A stretch of DNA of 64,000 nt from Rhabdophis nuchalis (taxonomy: Eukaryota; Chordata; Lepidosauria; Squamata; Natricidae), in contig CM077645.1 of assembly GCA_039707465.1 (NCBI GenBank), positions 66,475,850-66,539,849 of the forward strand, given 5' to 3'. Numbering within the stretch: position 1 is the stretch's first letter; every line of letters begins with the position of its first letter. The translations under genes were made by a program, and so were the position numbers. The notes beneath the pieces are model-generated. The model did not search any database. It was not told the DNA's origin and was given only the letters and a program-made list of their open reading frames with translations. Of the stretch, positions 31,818 through 45,290 are shown one piece after another.

Positions 31818-34800
31818 GTCCCCATTACAGAGTGAAAAATTAGTGCTTTCAGACTTTGGTCTTAGAAATCATTAGTTTTTCTATCTTTTCTATCTTAGCC
31901 AGCATTCTTAGTAATTACTGATGCCCCCATTTATCTTCTAGAGAGATTGTTGTCTCTCACCTTAGGTTGCCCATATACAGATTGGTATTGGTAATTGGTA
32001 AAATAGATCATTCCTTTTTTTTAAAAAAAATGTTGCAAATGTAATAAACAGGATGTATCATTGTTCCATGTTCAATGGCAATTGTTGCAAACTCCAACAA
32101 TTTTGGAAAAATTATTTACATTAGAATGAAACCAATCCTAAAAATTGAATTTTTTTTCAATTTGCCAACTTTCCATTAATTATCATCAGATCACACATTT
32201 CTACAAAATACACCAAGTTAGTGTATTTTGTATATTTAAAAAAGCTGCATTAACACTTAACATTTGAATACTCTGATAAATTACTTATTGATTTGATAGC
32301 AATGATTGGCTTTTTCCCCACTTTGTAGCTCATACCTGCTGTGCTGACTGCTGTCATTAATATTTGTACGTTCATTTGATTTTAACAATGATCTACAGTT
32401 CTAAAATGATTTACGATATTTAACTATGTAAACCGATACTGCAGTTTTACATGCTTTGCTCCATTTTATTAAACTATATGATATTTGTAAATCTCGTGTC
32501 ATGTATGCATTTATGTTTGTCCTTGTTTCCTTTTTATTCTGTTTCTTTTTAAATGTTTAATTAAAACAAACAGACTTAAAAGGGGAAATGCAGGCTCCAG
32601 GGCACAGCTCTTGGCATTCTATTTATACATTTGTTCTTAAGGAACTGTGAGCATACTTTTTTCTTTTCCTAAAACTGCTGCACACAGCATTAAAAAGTGA
32701 AGAAAGAAACCAAACCAACTGAAAATAATATCGTTTTGGAGAAGGATCTGCTTCCTCCTGTCTTCCCCACATCTCCCCTTACAATTAAAGAGACATTACT
32801 ATGAAACGGTGCCAGAAAGCCAGCAGACAGAATTTGGATCCATTCATGCACTTCCTTGGAAAAATCTGTTCAGACCACATGAATTTTAACAGTTAATTGA
32901 CCTCATCTAAGAACACCAGTGAGCAACAGATGCAGTATTCCTATTTATTTCATTTGCTTGTTTGCTGAATGTGCTAGATTTCTACTCCGCTGCTAAAAAA
33001 AAAAAAAAGATGGAAGAAAATGGATGACTTACAGTATTTCTGTCTGCTCCTTCTTTTTTCCCCCCTGTTTATAAAAAAAGTGTCATGTGTGATGACATTT
33101 CTATCTACACTGAAAATTATATTAAAATATTAGAACCAGCCAAGGTTCAATGCCAGTAATATAATACTGTCCTCATGCAAGGGAAAATTTGTCTTTTTCT
33201 TGTAGGAAGATAGTCACGAAGGAGAAAATGGTGATTCTGCATGGATTTTGTCCATCACTTTGTCAAATTCTGGCATGAGAAATTTCAAGAAATAAAGTCT
33301 TTATGGAACATACTTTCATAAGTTTCCTTTTTGAGATGTTGACTTTATTTTATAGCCACAAAGTAGCACTGGCATAAGTGTTCCAATGGATAATTTAAAA
33401 AAGAAAGATCTAGAAGATATGATGTTAAATAACCATGTTTCCCCTGCCCTTCCACCACAAAGTATACTTAGAACAAACTTCCATGATTGCAGCTATTTTT
33501 AAAAGTTTGGTGACATTCTATCTTTTATAGGAGTCATGTCCATTTCACTCCCCAAAAATAACATAGATAGGTCAACTCAAAGAACAAAAGACCACATGGC
33601 TTTACAGAGGTATTTGCATGTACTAAGCTGTATATTTATATTATATTTTGACAAAAGTAAAGATAAACAGATATTTCTACTAGAGAAAGAAGACCTCTCT
33701 TCCAACTCTGTTATTTTATTCTACTAGAGAATGATTGGATATGGGAAAGGGCATTTAATTCAGTGCAAATGAGGAATTTCAAAGTTCCTTGCCTTCCTTT
33801 GTTGGAATTCTTAAAGCAGATTTGCAATGTATAATATTTCACATAAAAGGACCATTGTCTGTAGACTAGTCGTAGACAAATTGCTACTGTCCATAAACTA
33901 TGTTAATTATATTCAAAATGTTATATGAACATTTGCTATTTGCTGAATAGGATCTTTCCAATGAAAATCACTTGGGGGGGTGTCCCTTTAAATGGATTTT
34001 CCCTCTTAAAATAATTTCTGATACACAGGAAAAATACATAAATCCTATTTTACCTTCCTTGGCTCTTTGTCTGTCACTACTTTCACCTCATTCCCTACAC
34101 ATAAATACAAATGGAAGTCTAACAGATCTTGCACATCTTTACGTTGCTCTTGCACAAAGTTGAAGCAACGATTTAACATCTGCATAGTTGTGACAGGCTA
34201 GGGATGACATGAAAGCACCCTCATGGGCATATGGCAGAAAAACATTGCCATAGTATGTGCAGTTAAGATAATGATGCCAAAAGAATAACATGCACACAAT
34301 AATTTAATCACACAAAAGGCCACCCACACTTATTTTTGCATCTGATGCAACTACAGAATTGAAGACATTTGTATTTGATGATTATCATCACACAACTTTG
34401 TTCACTCTCACTCTACCCACCACTTTTAAACATATGAACACCTTTATGCTTTGAGTAGATACAATCTAATCAAAGAGAAATCACACTTCCTGTATCTTTG
34501 TTCTTTCAAAATTGGTTTTAAAGCAAGAAGCATATTAAAGATGAATATTAGATGTAAGGAAAGAAGGGAAAAGTACCTTTTTTCCAGCAAAAATGAATCA
34601 TAACTACATGTAGCACATTTTGTATAACATGAGTGAGCAGAACATAACTCTGTATTTACTAGTATTTATTGCTTGATTTGCAATAAATGAGAGGTTGTCA
34701 GCAACCTCAGCAACAAAATTCTCCTGTCCATATTGATAATATTAGAAAATTGAATTATGCAGAAGAAATTAAGAATTCTGTTTAGTTTTGCTATTTACAT

Positions 34801-36264
34801 ATTCTTCTGAACTGAAAATTCTTCAATTTTTAAATCATTATTTACGCACTGGCTAAAATAAAAAAGTAAAGTAAAATAAAGCAAATCTGATCTCCCCAAG
34901 CTAAAAATCTCTTCACTCTGATCTAATGCACATCTGATAACTTTTCTTTTCTTTTCTCTAAATAGTTCTTGTCCTTTCGTTCTTTCCTTAGTCCCAGTTG
35001 TCAGACAAGTGACTTTTGCACCCCACAGATAGGGTTCAAAAGAGATATTTGACAAGTTGCTTGTTTTGGGTAGGGAGGGGTAGACAACCCCCAGTTACAC
35101 AGATGTAACAACCAATCATATGATTTTGAATCGTTCCTCATTCACAACTGCAAAGATAAAGCACCATCTTGTTGATTTTAAAGGCTTTGGTTTATTTGTA
35201 ATAGAAGGTGTAACTGCCTTTAGAAAGACATTCATCAAATAAAGGCAACATATAACTTTCCCATTAGCTAGGTGCGGCTTGAAACCAGCACTACAGAGTT
35301 TGCAAAGGCAACAACAACAAAAAAGCTACAACTCAGCTTGCAATCTGGCTCTCATGCCCGTTAAAACTGAATCTAAATGTAATGTAGGCTACCATTCCAG
35401 CATTTATAATGCACCATTCAGTTTTTTATGTAAGCTCATAAAAGTTCTTTGGGGCGTATGGCAAGGGAAACCTGAAAAGGGCCAATGTGTTGCCTTAAGA
35501 TGGTGCTTTTGTGCTTCAAGATAAGTTAAGTAACAAACAAAGAGCACTTTAAGAACAGGCTGGCTTACCTGCTAACAGATTTGAATGAGAAAACAAGTTT
35601 GGATATTTATAACAAGTGTCTTTCTTGATTTATCTCAGTAGTGTGCAGGTTCTAACTGATTGGTCATAAAGCAGAAATTTATCAGTCAGAAAAAAAGTTA
35701 ATGGAAGGAAAACCTTTTTAACATTCCAACAAATTTAGATAGGAAAATGAAGGAGAGAGGGACCATCCACAGTTAAAACATTTTTCAGTCAAAGGGACCA
35801 TCAGATGGAAAATCTGAGTTATCAGATCGTTTCTATAGTCCTGTATCTAGTTACATGTAAAGCAAAATGTATAGCACAACAGGCTATAGCAAGAGTACTG
35901 GACAACACCTTTCAGCATCCCTTTTCGTTTCAAGACATTGTAATATATTACAATCGAGGTGGTTGCAGATTCCTCACCCTTCTGCACAAGACTGTAGGAA
36001 AACAAGAAATCAATTACGTTTGACAATCATACGTTTTTCCAGTTTCAAGTTACTGATTTGTTAGAAATATCAAAGCAGTACATCGTGCACTTTTGAACAA
36101 GTCATTGTGCTTATAACTTTCTGTATTAGGTCTAGTACCAATTCTGATGGGAGTGGGTGAAGGGGCAGCAGTTCTGGTCCTAGGACAGGGAGATAATTAT
36201 GTTTCCAGAAGCAAAATCGTGGATGAATAAATGGATGGATGGATGGACAGTATGTGCTTTTGCA
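31818..36264. other. Repeat-poor unique sequence, no gene seen
   Basis: About 4.4 kb of AT-rich DNA. I see no coding exon, RNA gene or mobile element end, only homopolymer runs such as the A run at 32994-33008. Confidence 0.5.
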
Positions 36265-36380
36265 CAGATCACCAACCTTGGCAATTTTAAGACTTGCAGA
36301 CTTCAACTCCCAGAATTCCTCAGCCAGTCATGGGAGTTGAAGTTTACAAGTCTTAAAGTTGCCAAGTTTGGAGACACCTG
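36265..36380. mobile_element. Short hAT element related to the palindromic family
   Basis: CAGATCACCAACCTTGGCAA and TTGCCAAGTTTGGAGACACC face each other, with inner CAACTCCCAGAATTCC opposed to GGGAGTTGAAG. The flanks TGCTTTTG and TGCTTATG are similar, but two bases are unaccounted for. Confidence 0.6.
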
Positions 36381-36491
36381 TGCTTATGGAATGCAGTTTT
36401 CCTTTTCATTTAAATAATCCTGAAGAAAGCAATTAATCGGTCCAATCTGCTGACATGCCTAAGGTTGTCTAGGTTCCCAATTTGAGTTAAA

Positions 36492-36569
36492 CAAGGAAGA
36501 AAGGAAGGAAGGAAGGAAGGAAGGAAGGAAGGAAGGAAGGAAGGAAGGAAGGAAGGAAAGAAGGAAGGA
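36492..36569. repeat. (GGAA)n microsatellite
   Basis: A nearly pure run of GGAA units. GGAA arrays are known binding sites for ETS-family factors; any function here is inference. Confidence 0.95.
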
Positions 36570-39458
36570 TTTTCCCTTCAATTCCAGAGGTCACAAAATT
36601 CTGTTAAATAGCCTAAGAAGATAAGTGAGTAGCTCAATATGTTTTTATCATACCAGAGGTTTTTAAGAAGCATTTACTGCAAAATACTTTTAAAAACACA
36701 AATAAGCAAGCCCTGATGTCCATACATCTTCAACTAGGTGACATAATTGCTTGAATGAAGGGTTGGATTTCAGAGCACATACAGAGTCACTAGCAAAGAA
36801 ACGGATCTGAAATGAAGTATTCTTGGTTTGATACTTGGATGCTACTAATATTCTCACATGAAAAGTTATACAAATTCCTTTACAAAGCAAGTTAAATTAA
36901 ATTAATATTTTAAAAAAATACCAGTGTGGTGCTTTACCAATTCATGGAAAAGTGTATTTATTAAAAGTGGATAGCTCAGTCACATAACAGTTCCCAAATT
37001 TAGAAGGTCCTTATCCTTGGCCTGATTCAATGGCCTCGCAGTTGCTGTTACTGAAGGGAGATATTGAAAGATCCATTTTAAACATAGACTGTGTCCAAGG
37101 AGTGAAGGAATAATTGAAACAATGATACATCTTGTTTTGTATTGTCCCCTCTGAGCAGACAATTGCCAAAAATTATGGCCACCATTCCTTACTAAGAAAG
37201 CATCCTGGTAGTTCCACAGTATTATTATCAGATCAATCTGGTTCCATTTCTTTGATCACAGCTAAGTTCTATAGTTGTAGCATCTAAATCTTCTAAATCT
37301 TCTTAGATATTATGGAAATGTTTTTTTCTATATTAATTCTTGCTTTATTTGCTAGTCAAGGAACAAATCAAATATGTTAACATTTAATAAAAGTGGTTTT
37401 CTGATGTAAAAATTAATGCTTTTATTAATCTTTGTATTATGAGGGGATAAGGCAGGGATAAGGATTAAAAATGTATTTGCTTCCCTTCTTCTGTTCTGAA
37501 TCAAGGAACTGCATGAAAATGGCTTAAAATTAGCGCATGGCAATATAAGGCAAGTCCTTTAAGTAAACATTAATTGACAAACATATCTAGATGAAAATAA
37601 TATTGTCTTCTTAAAAGACAATAGTATTGTTTTTTAAAGCTGTCTTTTAAATATTTTTTTCCAGGAGTTGTATGTTAAAAGGTTCTTCATGCATATATAG
37701 AGGATATGTTCTTTGAGGCTAAAGATAGTCGTACAGATGAAGTTAAAAAAATTGCTTCCCTAGCCAACCTCCAGAAATTTCAGCCTTCTAATGAATATTT
37801 GAAAATTTTTGCAATAAATGCCATATGCAGACAAGAGATATAAAGAAGGAAGAATAATTCATATCAAAGCATTGAAGAGGCAGAGAAGAAAAGTATATTT
37901 GTTAAACTTCCAGCAGTTATAAATGGGATTAATAAAATCTATGGGACTATTTTAACAAAGTAAAATGAAATGAGAGAGATCATGTAGAAAAATTTGATTA
38001 GATAACAAACAAGACTTAAAAGGGAAGGTCATGCGTCAGAAGGCTTGTGGAATTCGTGGATAGGATCCAGCAGCTACAGGAAAGGACTTTAGATCCATCC
38101 AACAAAATGAATTAAAATTCAGTTTGTCCCCAAAGTTTAAGTGTAAGCAAAAGCCCCACCCCCAATTTTACCACTCTGACATGTTCGTGGTACAATTCTG
38201 CAAGCTTCCCCTGGGTTTAATAAGACTGACAATCAGGTAAACAAATGTAAGGTTACAGGATTAACTACCAGTAGTCAAAGACAGCCTTTGTTTAGAACTA
38301 GAAGATATAATTACATGCAGGTTTTTCAGAATTATTCCATCAATCTCCATATATTTTCATTGCAATACAAGCAGAGTGTCTAGATGGAAATAAGTCCTTC
38401 TTAATTTTAGCCAGTCGACTATTAAGCACAAAAAAACAAACAAGTATTAGCAATGTGCTCGTGGACTTTCTCCCCATCTCCTGCAAATTATTTGAGCTTT
38501 TTCAAGCAATATGAAATGCTACTGGAAATCTCTCTTGGCTGAAATGTGTGCATTCTTTTTCTATCTTAATTTTTTCAATTTTAATTTTAAAAATCTAATC
38601 GGATAATAGTCAAAATCTTTTCTTTATTACTTGTGCACCAAATAGATTCACACCCTGTCCTATATTTACAATACTTCTAATTTCTTCCTTCTTTGGTCCA
38701 AGTATAAGATTTGAACTTGCAGTCATTCCTGTTTTATAGGTTGTCTTTACATAGCTAATGTTTACCACATTGAGAATGTATTCTCAAAGATCATTAGCTC
38801 AGCAATAGTTAAAAGTGAACCATACTTAAATTCTTTTTAAGGAGGAAGGGATTTATTTCATGCAGTTTAAGTCCTAGACATAATAAAATATATGTGAACA
38901 TTCAGAAAGATTCATTCATGCAGCTATTTCATAATATTACTGTCATGATTACATTTAATGTCCCCACCACCCCAATATTTACAGCCTCCTTGCCAGAGAG
39001 ATCTCAGGGTATGTAATAATTTATAAGCTACATCAGATAAAAATAAACATTACTTTGAATATTAACATAACAATAATGAACATAGATTCTTACAAGAGAC
39101 AGGATATTAACCATTCTGAGCTTGTTAAATTTCACCTTGCATCAAAAGCAAAAATGTTGGTGCCAACCTGATGTTCAAAAGCTAGAATGCTACAGCAAAG
39201 AGATACTTTTACAAATTCAATGTATTTCTTTTTCTCAAATTCAACAAATGAATGCATATAAAATAAAGCATTAATTAAAAGTAGTATCAACCGGCCCATT
39301 TGTTGAGATGACAACGGAGACTCCTCATACATCTTTTACCAAGCGTATAACTTTACTGAAAATCCCATGCGTTTACAGAAGTGGAAAAGCCAATTCTAAT
39401 ATTTACACAAACAGGATAAGAATTTTTTTCCCTTTCTTTAGTCTTCCCACTGCCCACT
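36570..39458. other. Repeat-poor unique sequence, no gene seen
   Basis: AT-rich DNA with no recognisable exon, RNA gene or repeat end. Confidence 0.5.
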
Positions 39459-39466
39459 GTCTAGCC

Positions 39467-39599
39467 CAGGGCTGTCAAACTCTCAGCTGTGGGCCAGATG
39501 CGTAACACACTGGCCATGCCCATACCTGGTTTAGTGAAGGAGGGGAAGTCCCAATACATCACATGGTGGTCCCATGATGACATGAGTTTGATACCCCAG
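39467..39599. mobile_element. Short hAT element (133 bp)
   Basis: CAGGGCTGTCAAACTC and GAGTTTGATACCCCAG are inverted. The flanks GTCTAGCC (39459-39466) and GTCTAGTC (39600-39607) match at seven of eight positions. Confidence 0.78.
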
Positions 39600-39824
39600 G
39601 TCTAGTCAATTGGTTACACTTGTGTTGTTTTAGGAACAGTCTCTCCACCTCGAATTATTTGAGCCAATGACCTTGGGGAGGTGTATCTGTCTCAGGCTCC
39701 AGGTCAGCACACTTGCATTCATTTAACTTTCCCCATACCCCTCTTACATTCCAATGCCTTCCCTCTCCCCTCCCATTGCTGATATCTGGTTGCGAGGAGG
39801 GTTTGCATAGCAAGCTGACCATAA

Positions 39825-39955
39825 CAGGCAGTCTTTGGGGTTCAGGGACCATTCAAAGTTATGATTGTGCGGAACGAGTGCAACTAATGATCATTCATCC
39901 TAATTGCAGCAATTGCAATGTCCCCATGGACATGTGATCATGATTTCAGCCCATG
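39825..39955 (+). mobile_element. Tigger-like fragment, left half
   Basis: CAGGCAGTC, GGACCATTCAAAGTTATGA and CATGTGATCATGATTTCAG follow the left half of the element at 55854-56230 with heavy divergence. Confidence 0.5.
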
Positions 39956-39984
39956 GTGTTCAAGGGGTGCTCTAGTTCTTTTGG

Positions 39985-40935
39985 GATTGTACTAAATATG
40001 CTTATTGGTTAATATCAATATCTTTGCTTTCTTTCGTTGCAGTACATCTACGTCTATTTGCAAGTCTTTGTATTTTGTTATCTTCCCCAGTTCTTTCTCT
40101 TCTATTATGTGCTTCCAGATTGTTAACTATGAGGTGCATGTTTGTTTGAATTTGAAAATCCCAGAGCACTTTAGCGTCCTTATTTTTATTACTTTGTTTA
40201 TTTTGCAGTCCTATCAATTCTTGCTTGGAGGCAAACAGTATTTCTTGAAGATATATTACAATGCACCATTGTCGCTACTTTGTTGTTTGTAATCAGTCTT
40301 TGTGATCTTCTTAGAGGAGTTAACTAAGTGATCCTCTGTTTCTTCAGCTTTTTTGCAGATGCAGCCTTTGCAGTCTATTGCTATGGCTTGTATGCATTTG
40401 TTCTTAAGGTCTCATGCAAACAGAATTACCCATCTCTCCCCCATTCTTCAATTTTCATGCTCTTAGCCATTGTCAGGTCTTGCTGTTATCTGCTTTCCCT
40501 TCTATTTTTTTTAATGTACTGACCCTATAAATCTTTGCTTTGCCATGTCTCTTTTCTGTTCTTAGTTTCATCTTTCTCATAGGTCGGTTTAACCTCTTTG
40601 GTATTTAGTAAGAATTCATTATGCATTAGCTTTGGTGCATCATTTTCACCGTCCTTCAGATATTCTTTCAGTGTTGTTTCTTCTTCTTCTTCTTCTTCTT
40701 CTTCTTCTTCTTCTTCTTCTTCTTCTTCTTCTTCTTCTTCTTCTTCTTCTTCTTCTTCTTCTTCTTCTTCTTCTTCTTCTTTTCCTTCTTCTCCTCCTTC
40801 TCCTTCTCCTTCTCCATTTCTTCCTCCTCCTCCTCCTTCTTTCTGATGTAGTTGCAACATTCCTTATCCACCTATTTTCATTGGTAAGTAGAGTTTGTCA
40901 ACATTGCTATGGATGAACAGCATGATTCATTGTCA
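39985..40935 (-). mobile_element. R4/Dong-like LINE remnant with (TTC)n insert
   Basis: Minus-strand pieces resemble the C-terminal half of LINEs with a restriction-type endonuclease. LKEYLKDGENDAPKLMHNE and VKPTYEKDETKNRKETWQ come from the frame 40860-40525. A cysteine/histidine cluster CKGCICKKAEETEDHLV lies near 40390-40330. KVLWDFQIQTN, in the frame 40217-40002, is the start of the endonuclease-like region. Stops and frame changes separate the pieces, so it is an old, dead copy. The clade name rests on memory of this residue pattern. Confidence 0.55.
40677..40830. repeat. (TTC)n microsatellite
   Basis: About 100 bp of pure TTC, then an impure TCC/TTC tail, inside the LINE remnant. The glutamate- and serine-rich frames across it are artefacts. 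Confidence 0.96.
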
Positions 40936-42952
40936 TTATTTGCCTGGTCTTGCTATCCAGAACTTTTAGTTCTGCTTCAAAATACCACCAAGTTCTATCT
41001 TATTTTTCTGCAATGAATCAACAAAGCTACCTGGCTGGAAATAATTTCCCTGCCATTTGAACAGGCAAAAAACATACTGAGGATGAAGTAATGTGATGGG
41101 AAACCAAAAAAGGCTGAAGACTAACAAATGTATTATTATATTAATGTAAAAATGTACTATTATATTAATGTAGCAGACTGCAATTACTTTATCATATGTC
41201 AGTAATGTTACCCAGAAAAAACTTAAAAAAAAACACCCAACCATCAGCACATTCCAAAGCAGATAACTGAAATGATCAGGTTGACATACATACTTATTTC
41301 CTTTATAAAAAGTATATGCATTTTGCATATTAGTTAACTAGTGGTTTAGGAACGTAATAGATTAATTCCACTATCGTTAGTGGAACTTGACTATTAAGAT
41401 CATAGTCCCTATCTTCTTATTAGTGACTAAGTGTATTGATTTTAAATGGGTAGACTTTGATTACAAGTACAGTTAAAATCAAACCATGTCCCTAAATAGG
41501 GACATGGAAGGAAATTCTGTACAATTTTTTTGTAGTCATTTTTAAACTTATGGTTTTTAGGCCCTTTGGCTAATTTAATCAGGCTTAGCTTGCTATTTGG
41601 TAGAAAAGATACGAAAAATAAAACAACTTTTCTTTCCCTACCTTTTGCCTAGAAATGCCAAAGAAATCTGCCCAAGTCAAATCAGAATCAAACTTTTAAA
41701 ACACAGGGCTTTCCCCCCCTAGCTTGCTCACTATCTGGGTCAAAGAATTTGTGGCATGCATTCTTCTGCAGCTCCCATAGCATCCTAATGCTTGTTTATG
41801 GTATCTGTCAGCTTGGAGTTCAAGATATTCTCTATGAAGACTATTTGCCAGCTACCACTGATACAATGGACACACATGAGAATAATTGACAGACCAGAAG
41901 GTATAAAGGAGCTTAGCTTTCCCTCTCCAGGGCTGTGATTACTTGCTATTTTGCCATGTCACTAGAATGAGCAATAGAGTAATTGTCAGTCTAGTTGTTC
42001 CTTGGGTAGGAGGAGGTTACAATGAGTTACAAATGACATATGTGAAACCTTTTAGGTTTAATTTATGAATAAGCAATTAAATGTGTTAGCTAAACTGAAA
42101 TCCCTCCAATTCTCCAGAGGTGTAAGTGCCAATGAAGTCGCTTGGGATTGTGGTTGCATGAAAAGCCAATTTAAAATACAGCATGTGGGGTCTCAGCATT
42201 CTCCCAACTCATAACAGCCCCTTAGTTGCCAAAATAGCATTTTATCTGTAAATTTATATGCTGGTATAAGACTGTGGAAACATCTCTGGTCATCTAAAAA
42301 TAAAACCTTTTCTTCACTGGCATTTGTATATGTAGTTAAATAATGTTTAACTCTTGGGACACATCCTGTGGCATACAATTTTATGTTTGCAATAATTCAC
42401 TAAGTTTTTAAGGACTGGGAATCTTGATGAAGAATTGTAAGCAGATAGTAGGAATACTAATATCTGAGCATTCAAAACTTTTCAGAGTGCCAGTATTTCT
42501 CAGTAATTTTCAAGGTTGCATAAGGAAAAGTGTAGACAATGAATAGTAGTAGAAAAGTTAACCTTTTTAACTATGTGGTTATTGGAGAAATATGGACACA
42601 TTTAATTATAAAAACTTTTATGTAGAAACCATTTTCCAACCATCTGCAAAAATGAAGGTGTAGCTATCTTAGTGAGGAATGCCAGTCTGGGATTAACAGA
42701 CGGGAGATTTTCCAAATTTTTACAAAGGGCTAATTTTAATCTCTTGACTCTTTTTGTGATTTTAAATAGGTCATCAATGGCTCTCAAGTATTGCAACTGT
42801 TTACAGAGTCTGTAGTTAGTTATAAGAGTTAAAAGAGAAATCATGATTATTATTTTTTTAGAGAGCGTGGAACAAAGAATTTGAAAGGAAAAAAACTATC
42901 GGTGATGCTCAGGAATAAAACAAACTTCAATTCCTGCCAAAACCTAATACAA
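40936..42952. other. Unique sequence, no gene seen
   Basis: A short direct repeat of TACTATTATATTAATGTA-like phrases at 41130-41172 is the only structure noted. Confidence 0.5.
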
Positions 42953-44690
42953 TAATAATACAATAGCAGAGTTGGAAGGGACCTTGTAGGTCTTCTAGTC
43001 CAACCCCCTGCGTGGGCAGGAACCCTATACCATTTCAGACAAATGGCTATCTAACATCTTTTTAAAGACTTCCAGGGTTGGGGCATTCACAACTTCTGGA
43101 GGCAAGCTGTTCCAGAGGTTAATTGTTCTAACTGTCAGGAAATTTCTCCTTAGTTCTAAGTTGCTTCTCTCCTTGATTAATTTCCACCCATTGCTTCTTG
43201 TCCTGCCACCAGGTGCCTTGGAGAATAGTTTGACTCCCTCTTCTTTGTGGCACCCTCTGAGATATCGGAACACTGCTATCATGTCTCCCCTGGTCCTTCT
43301 CTTCATCAAACTAGACATACCCAGCTCCTGCAGCCGTTCTTCATATGTTTTGGTCTCCAGTTCCCTAATCATCTTGGATGCTCTTCTCTGCACTCTTTCC
43401 AGAGTCTCCACATCTTTTCTACATCGTGGCGACCAAAATTGTATGCAGTATTCCAAGTGTGGCCTTAGCAAGGCACTATACAGTGGCATTAACACTTCAC
43501 GTTATCTAGATTCTATCCCCCTGTTTATGCAGCCTAGAACTGTGTTGGCTTTTTTGGCAGCTGCTGCACACTGCTGGCTCATATTTAAATGGTTGTCCAC
43601 TAGGATTCCTAGATCCCTCTCACAGTTGCTACTATTGAGCAAGGTACCACCTATACTGTACTTGTGCATTTGGTTTTTCTTGCCTATATGTAGGACCTTA
43701 CTTTTTTCACAATTGAATTTCATTTTATTAGATAGTGCCCAATGTTCAAGTTTGTCTAGATCCTTCTGTATCTTAAGCCTATCTTCTGGAGTGTTGGCTA
43801 TTCCTGCCAGCTTGGTGTCGTCTGCAAATTTGATGAGTTCCCCATTTATCCCCTCATCCAAATCGTTGATGAAGATGTTAAAGAGTACTGGGCCTAAAAC
43901 AGAGCCTTGGGGGACTCCACTGCATACTTCCTTCCATGTAGATGCAGTTCCATTGAGTGCAGTTGGTCAGCCAGTTGCGAATCCATTTGCTGGTGGTGCT
44001 GTCTAACCCACAATTTTCTACTTTATCTGATAGTAGGTTATGGTCTACTTCATCAAATGCCTTACTGAAGTCCAGGTAAATTATATCAACAGCATTCCTC
44101 TGGTCCACTGATTTTGTCACTTTGTCAAAGAATGCAATTAGATTCGTCTGGCATGATCTGTTTTTGACAAACCCATGTTGGCTTTTGGCTATTACTTTGT
44201 TTGCTTCTAGGTGTTCACTTATTTGTTGTTTAATTATCTTTTCCAGAATCTTTCCTGGTATTGAGGTCAGGCTGATGGGTCTATAGTTTCCTGGATCTGT
44301 TTTTTTTTCCTTTTTTGAAGATGGGAACCACATCAGCTCTTTTACAGTCTTCTGGCGGTTCCCCGATGCTCCAGGATCTCTGAAAGATATAGTTCAGTGG
44401 TTCTGAGATCTCGTCTGCCAGTTCCTTCAGAACCCTGGGGTGTAATCCATCCAGTCCTGGTGATTTGAACTCGTCCAGGGCAGACAGGTGCTCACTTACC
44501 ATTTTCTTCCCTATTTCAACTTGTGTTCCTAATCTGATTTTTGTGCTGCTGTTTTTGATTGGTTGGACTGTTTTATCCCTTTGTGTAAAGACAGATGCAA
44601 AAAAAGAGTTAAATAGTTCTGCTTTCTCCCTGTTGCTTATCATCATCAACTTCACAAAGCTCATCTCTCTCTCAGTAGACTGTTTTTACT
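42953..44690 (-). mobile_element. CR1 LINE, 5' truncated, with reverse transcriptase
   Basis: Four consecutive minus-strand frames make up the reverse transcriptase half of CR1. 44664-44281 has LFNSFFASVFTQRDK and EFKSPGLDGLHPRVLKELAD. 44333-43878 has DPGNYRPISLTSIPGKILEK and IYLDFSKAFDEVDHNLL. 43861-43502 has the catalytic FADDTKLAGIA. 43495-43025 has the C-terminal RPHLEYCIQFWSP and FLTVRTINLWNSLPPEVV. The 3' end is a short UTR and ATTATTGTATT. Breaks are a frameshift in a T run near 44305, a frame change near 43900-43970 and a TAA near 43500. No endonuclease is present. Confidence 0.92.
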
Positions 44691-44837
44691 GACTATTTTA
44701 ATAGATATTAATTTAATAGGTATTATGTCTACAATGGTTCACCTGGCCAAGCTCCTTGGAAATCATTATTATTAAAGAAGCTACCAAGCAATAAATAGAG
44801 TTGGTATTGTGAAAAATCAGCCATGTTTGCTTCTGTT

Positions 44838-45290
44838 TGCTCAGGGACATGGTTATCTGCCAGACCTGCCTCCTGCTACCAAATACCTCCCACCGACCAG
44901 TTTGCTCCCACAGAGAGGGCCTCTTCAGGGTGCCGTCGGCTAAATAATGTCGGCTGGCGATCCCCAGGGGAAGAGCCTTCTCTGTGGCAGCCCCTGCCCT
45001 CTGGAATGACCTACCCACTGACCTATGGACGATCACCGACCTACGCCATTTCCATCGGGCCTTGAAGACCTATCTATTTCGTGCGGCTGGCCTGGCGTAC
45101 TTTTTAATTTGTTTTAGCAGGGGTTTTAGCAGGGGTTTTAGCAGGGGTTTTAGTAGGGGTTTTAGGACAGGCCAACTATTTAATGTATTTTTAATTGTAT
45201 TTTATGTTTTATATTATCGATTTTACCTGCCTGTACACCGCTCTAAGTCCCTGTAGGGAGAAGGGCGGTATAGAAATTTAATAAATACCT
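44838..45290 (+). mobile_element. L2-type LINE, 3' fragment
   Basis: GTWLSARPASCYQIPPTDQF, then PALWNDLPTDLWTITDLRHF, are the L2 ORF end. The 3' UTR carries four tandem copies of GGGGTTTTAGCA (45113-45170) and ends with GGGCGGTATAGAAATTTAA. It is 5' truncated. Confidence 0.85.

Noticed and set aside
43161..44006. 281-codon plus-strand frame
   Set aside because: Antisense shadow of the CR1 reverse transcriptase on the minus strand.
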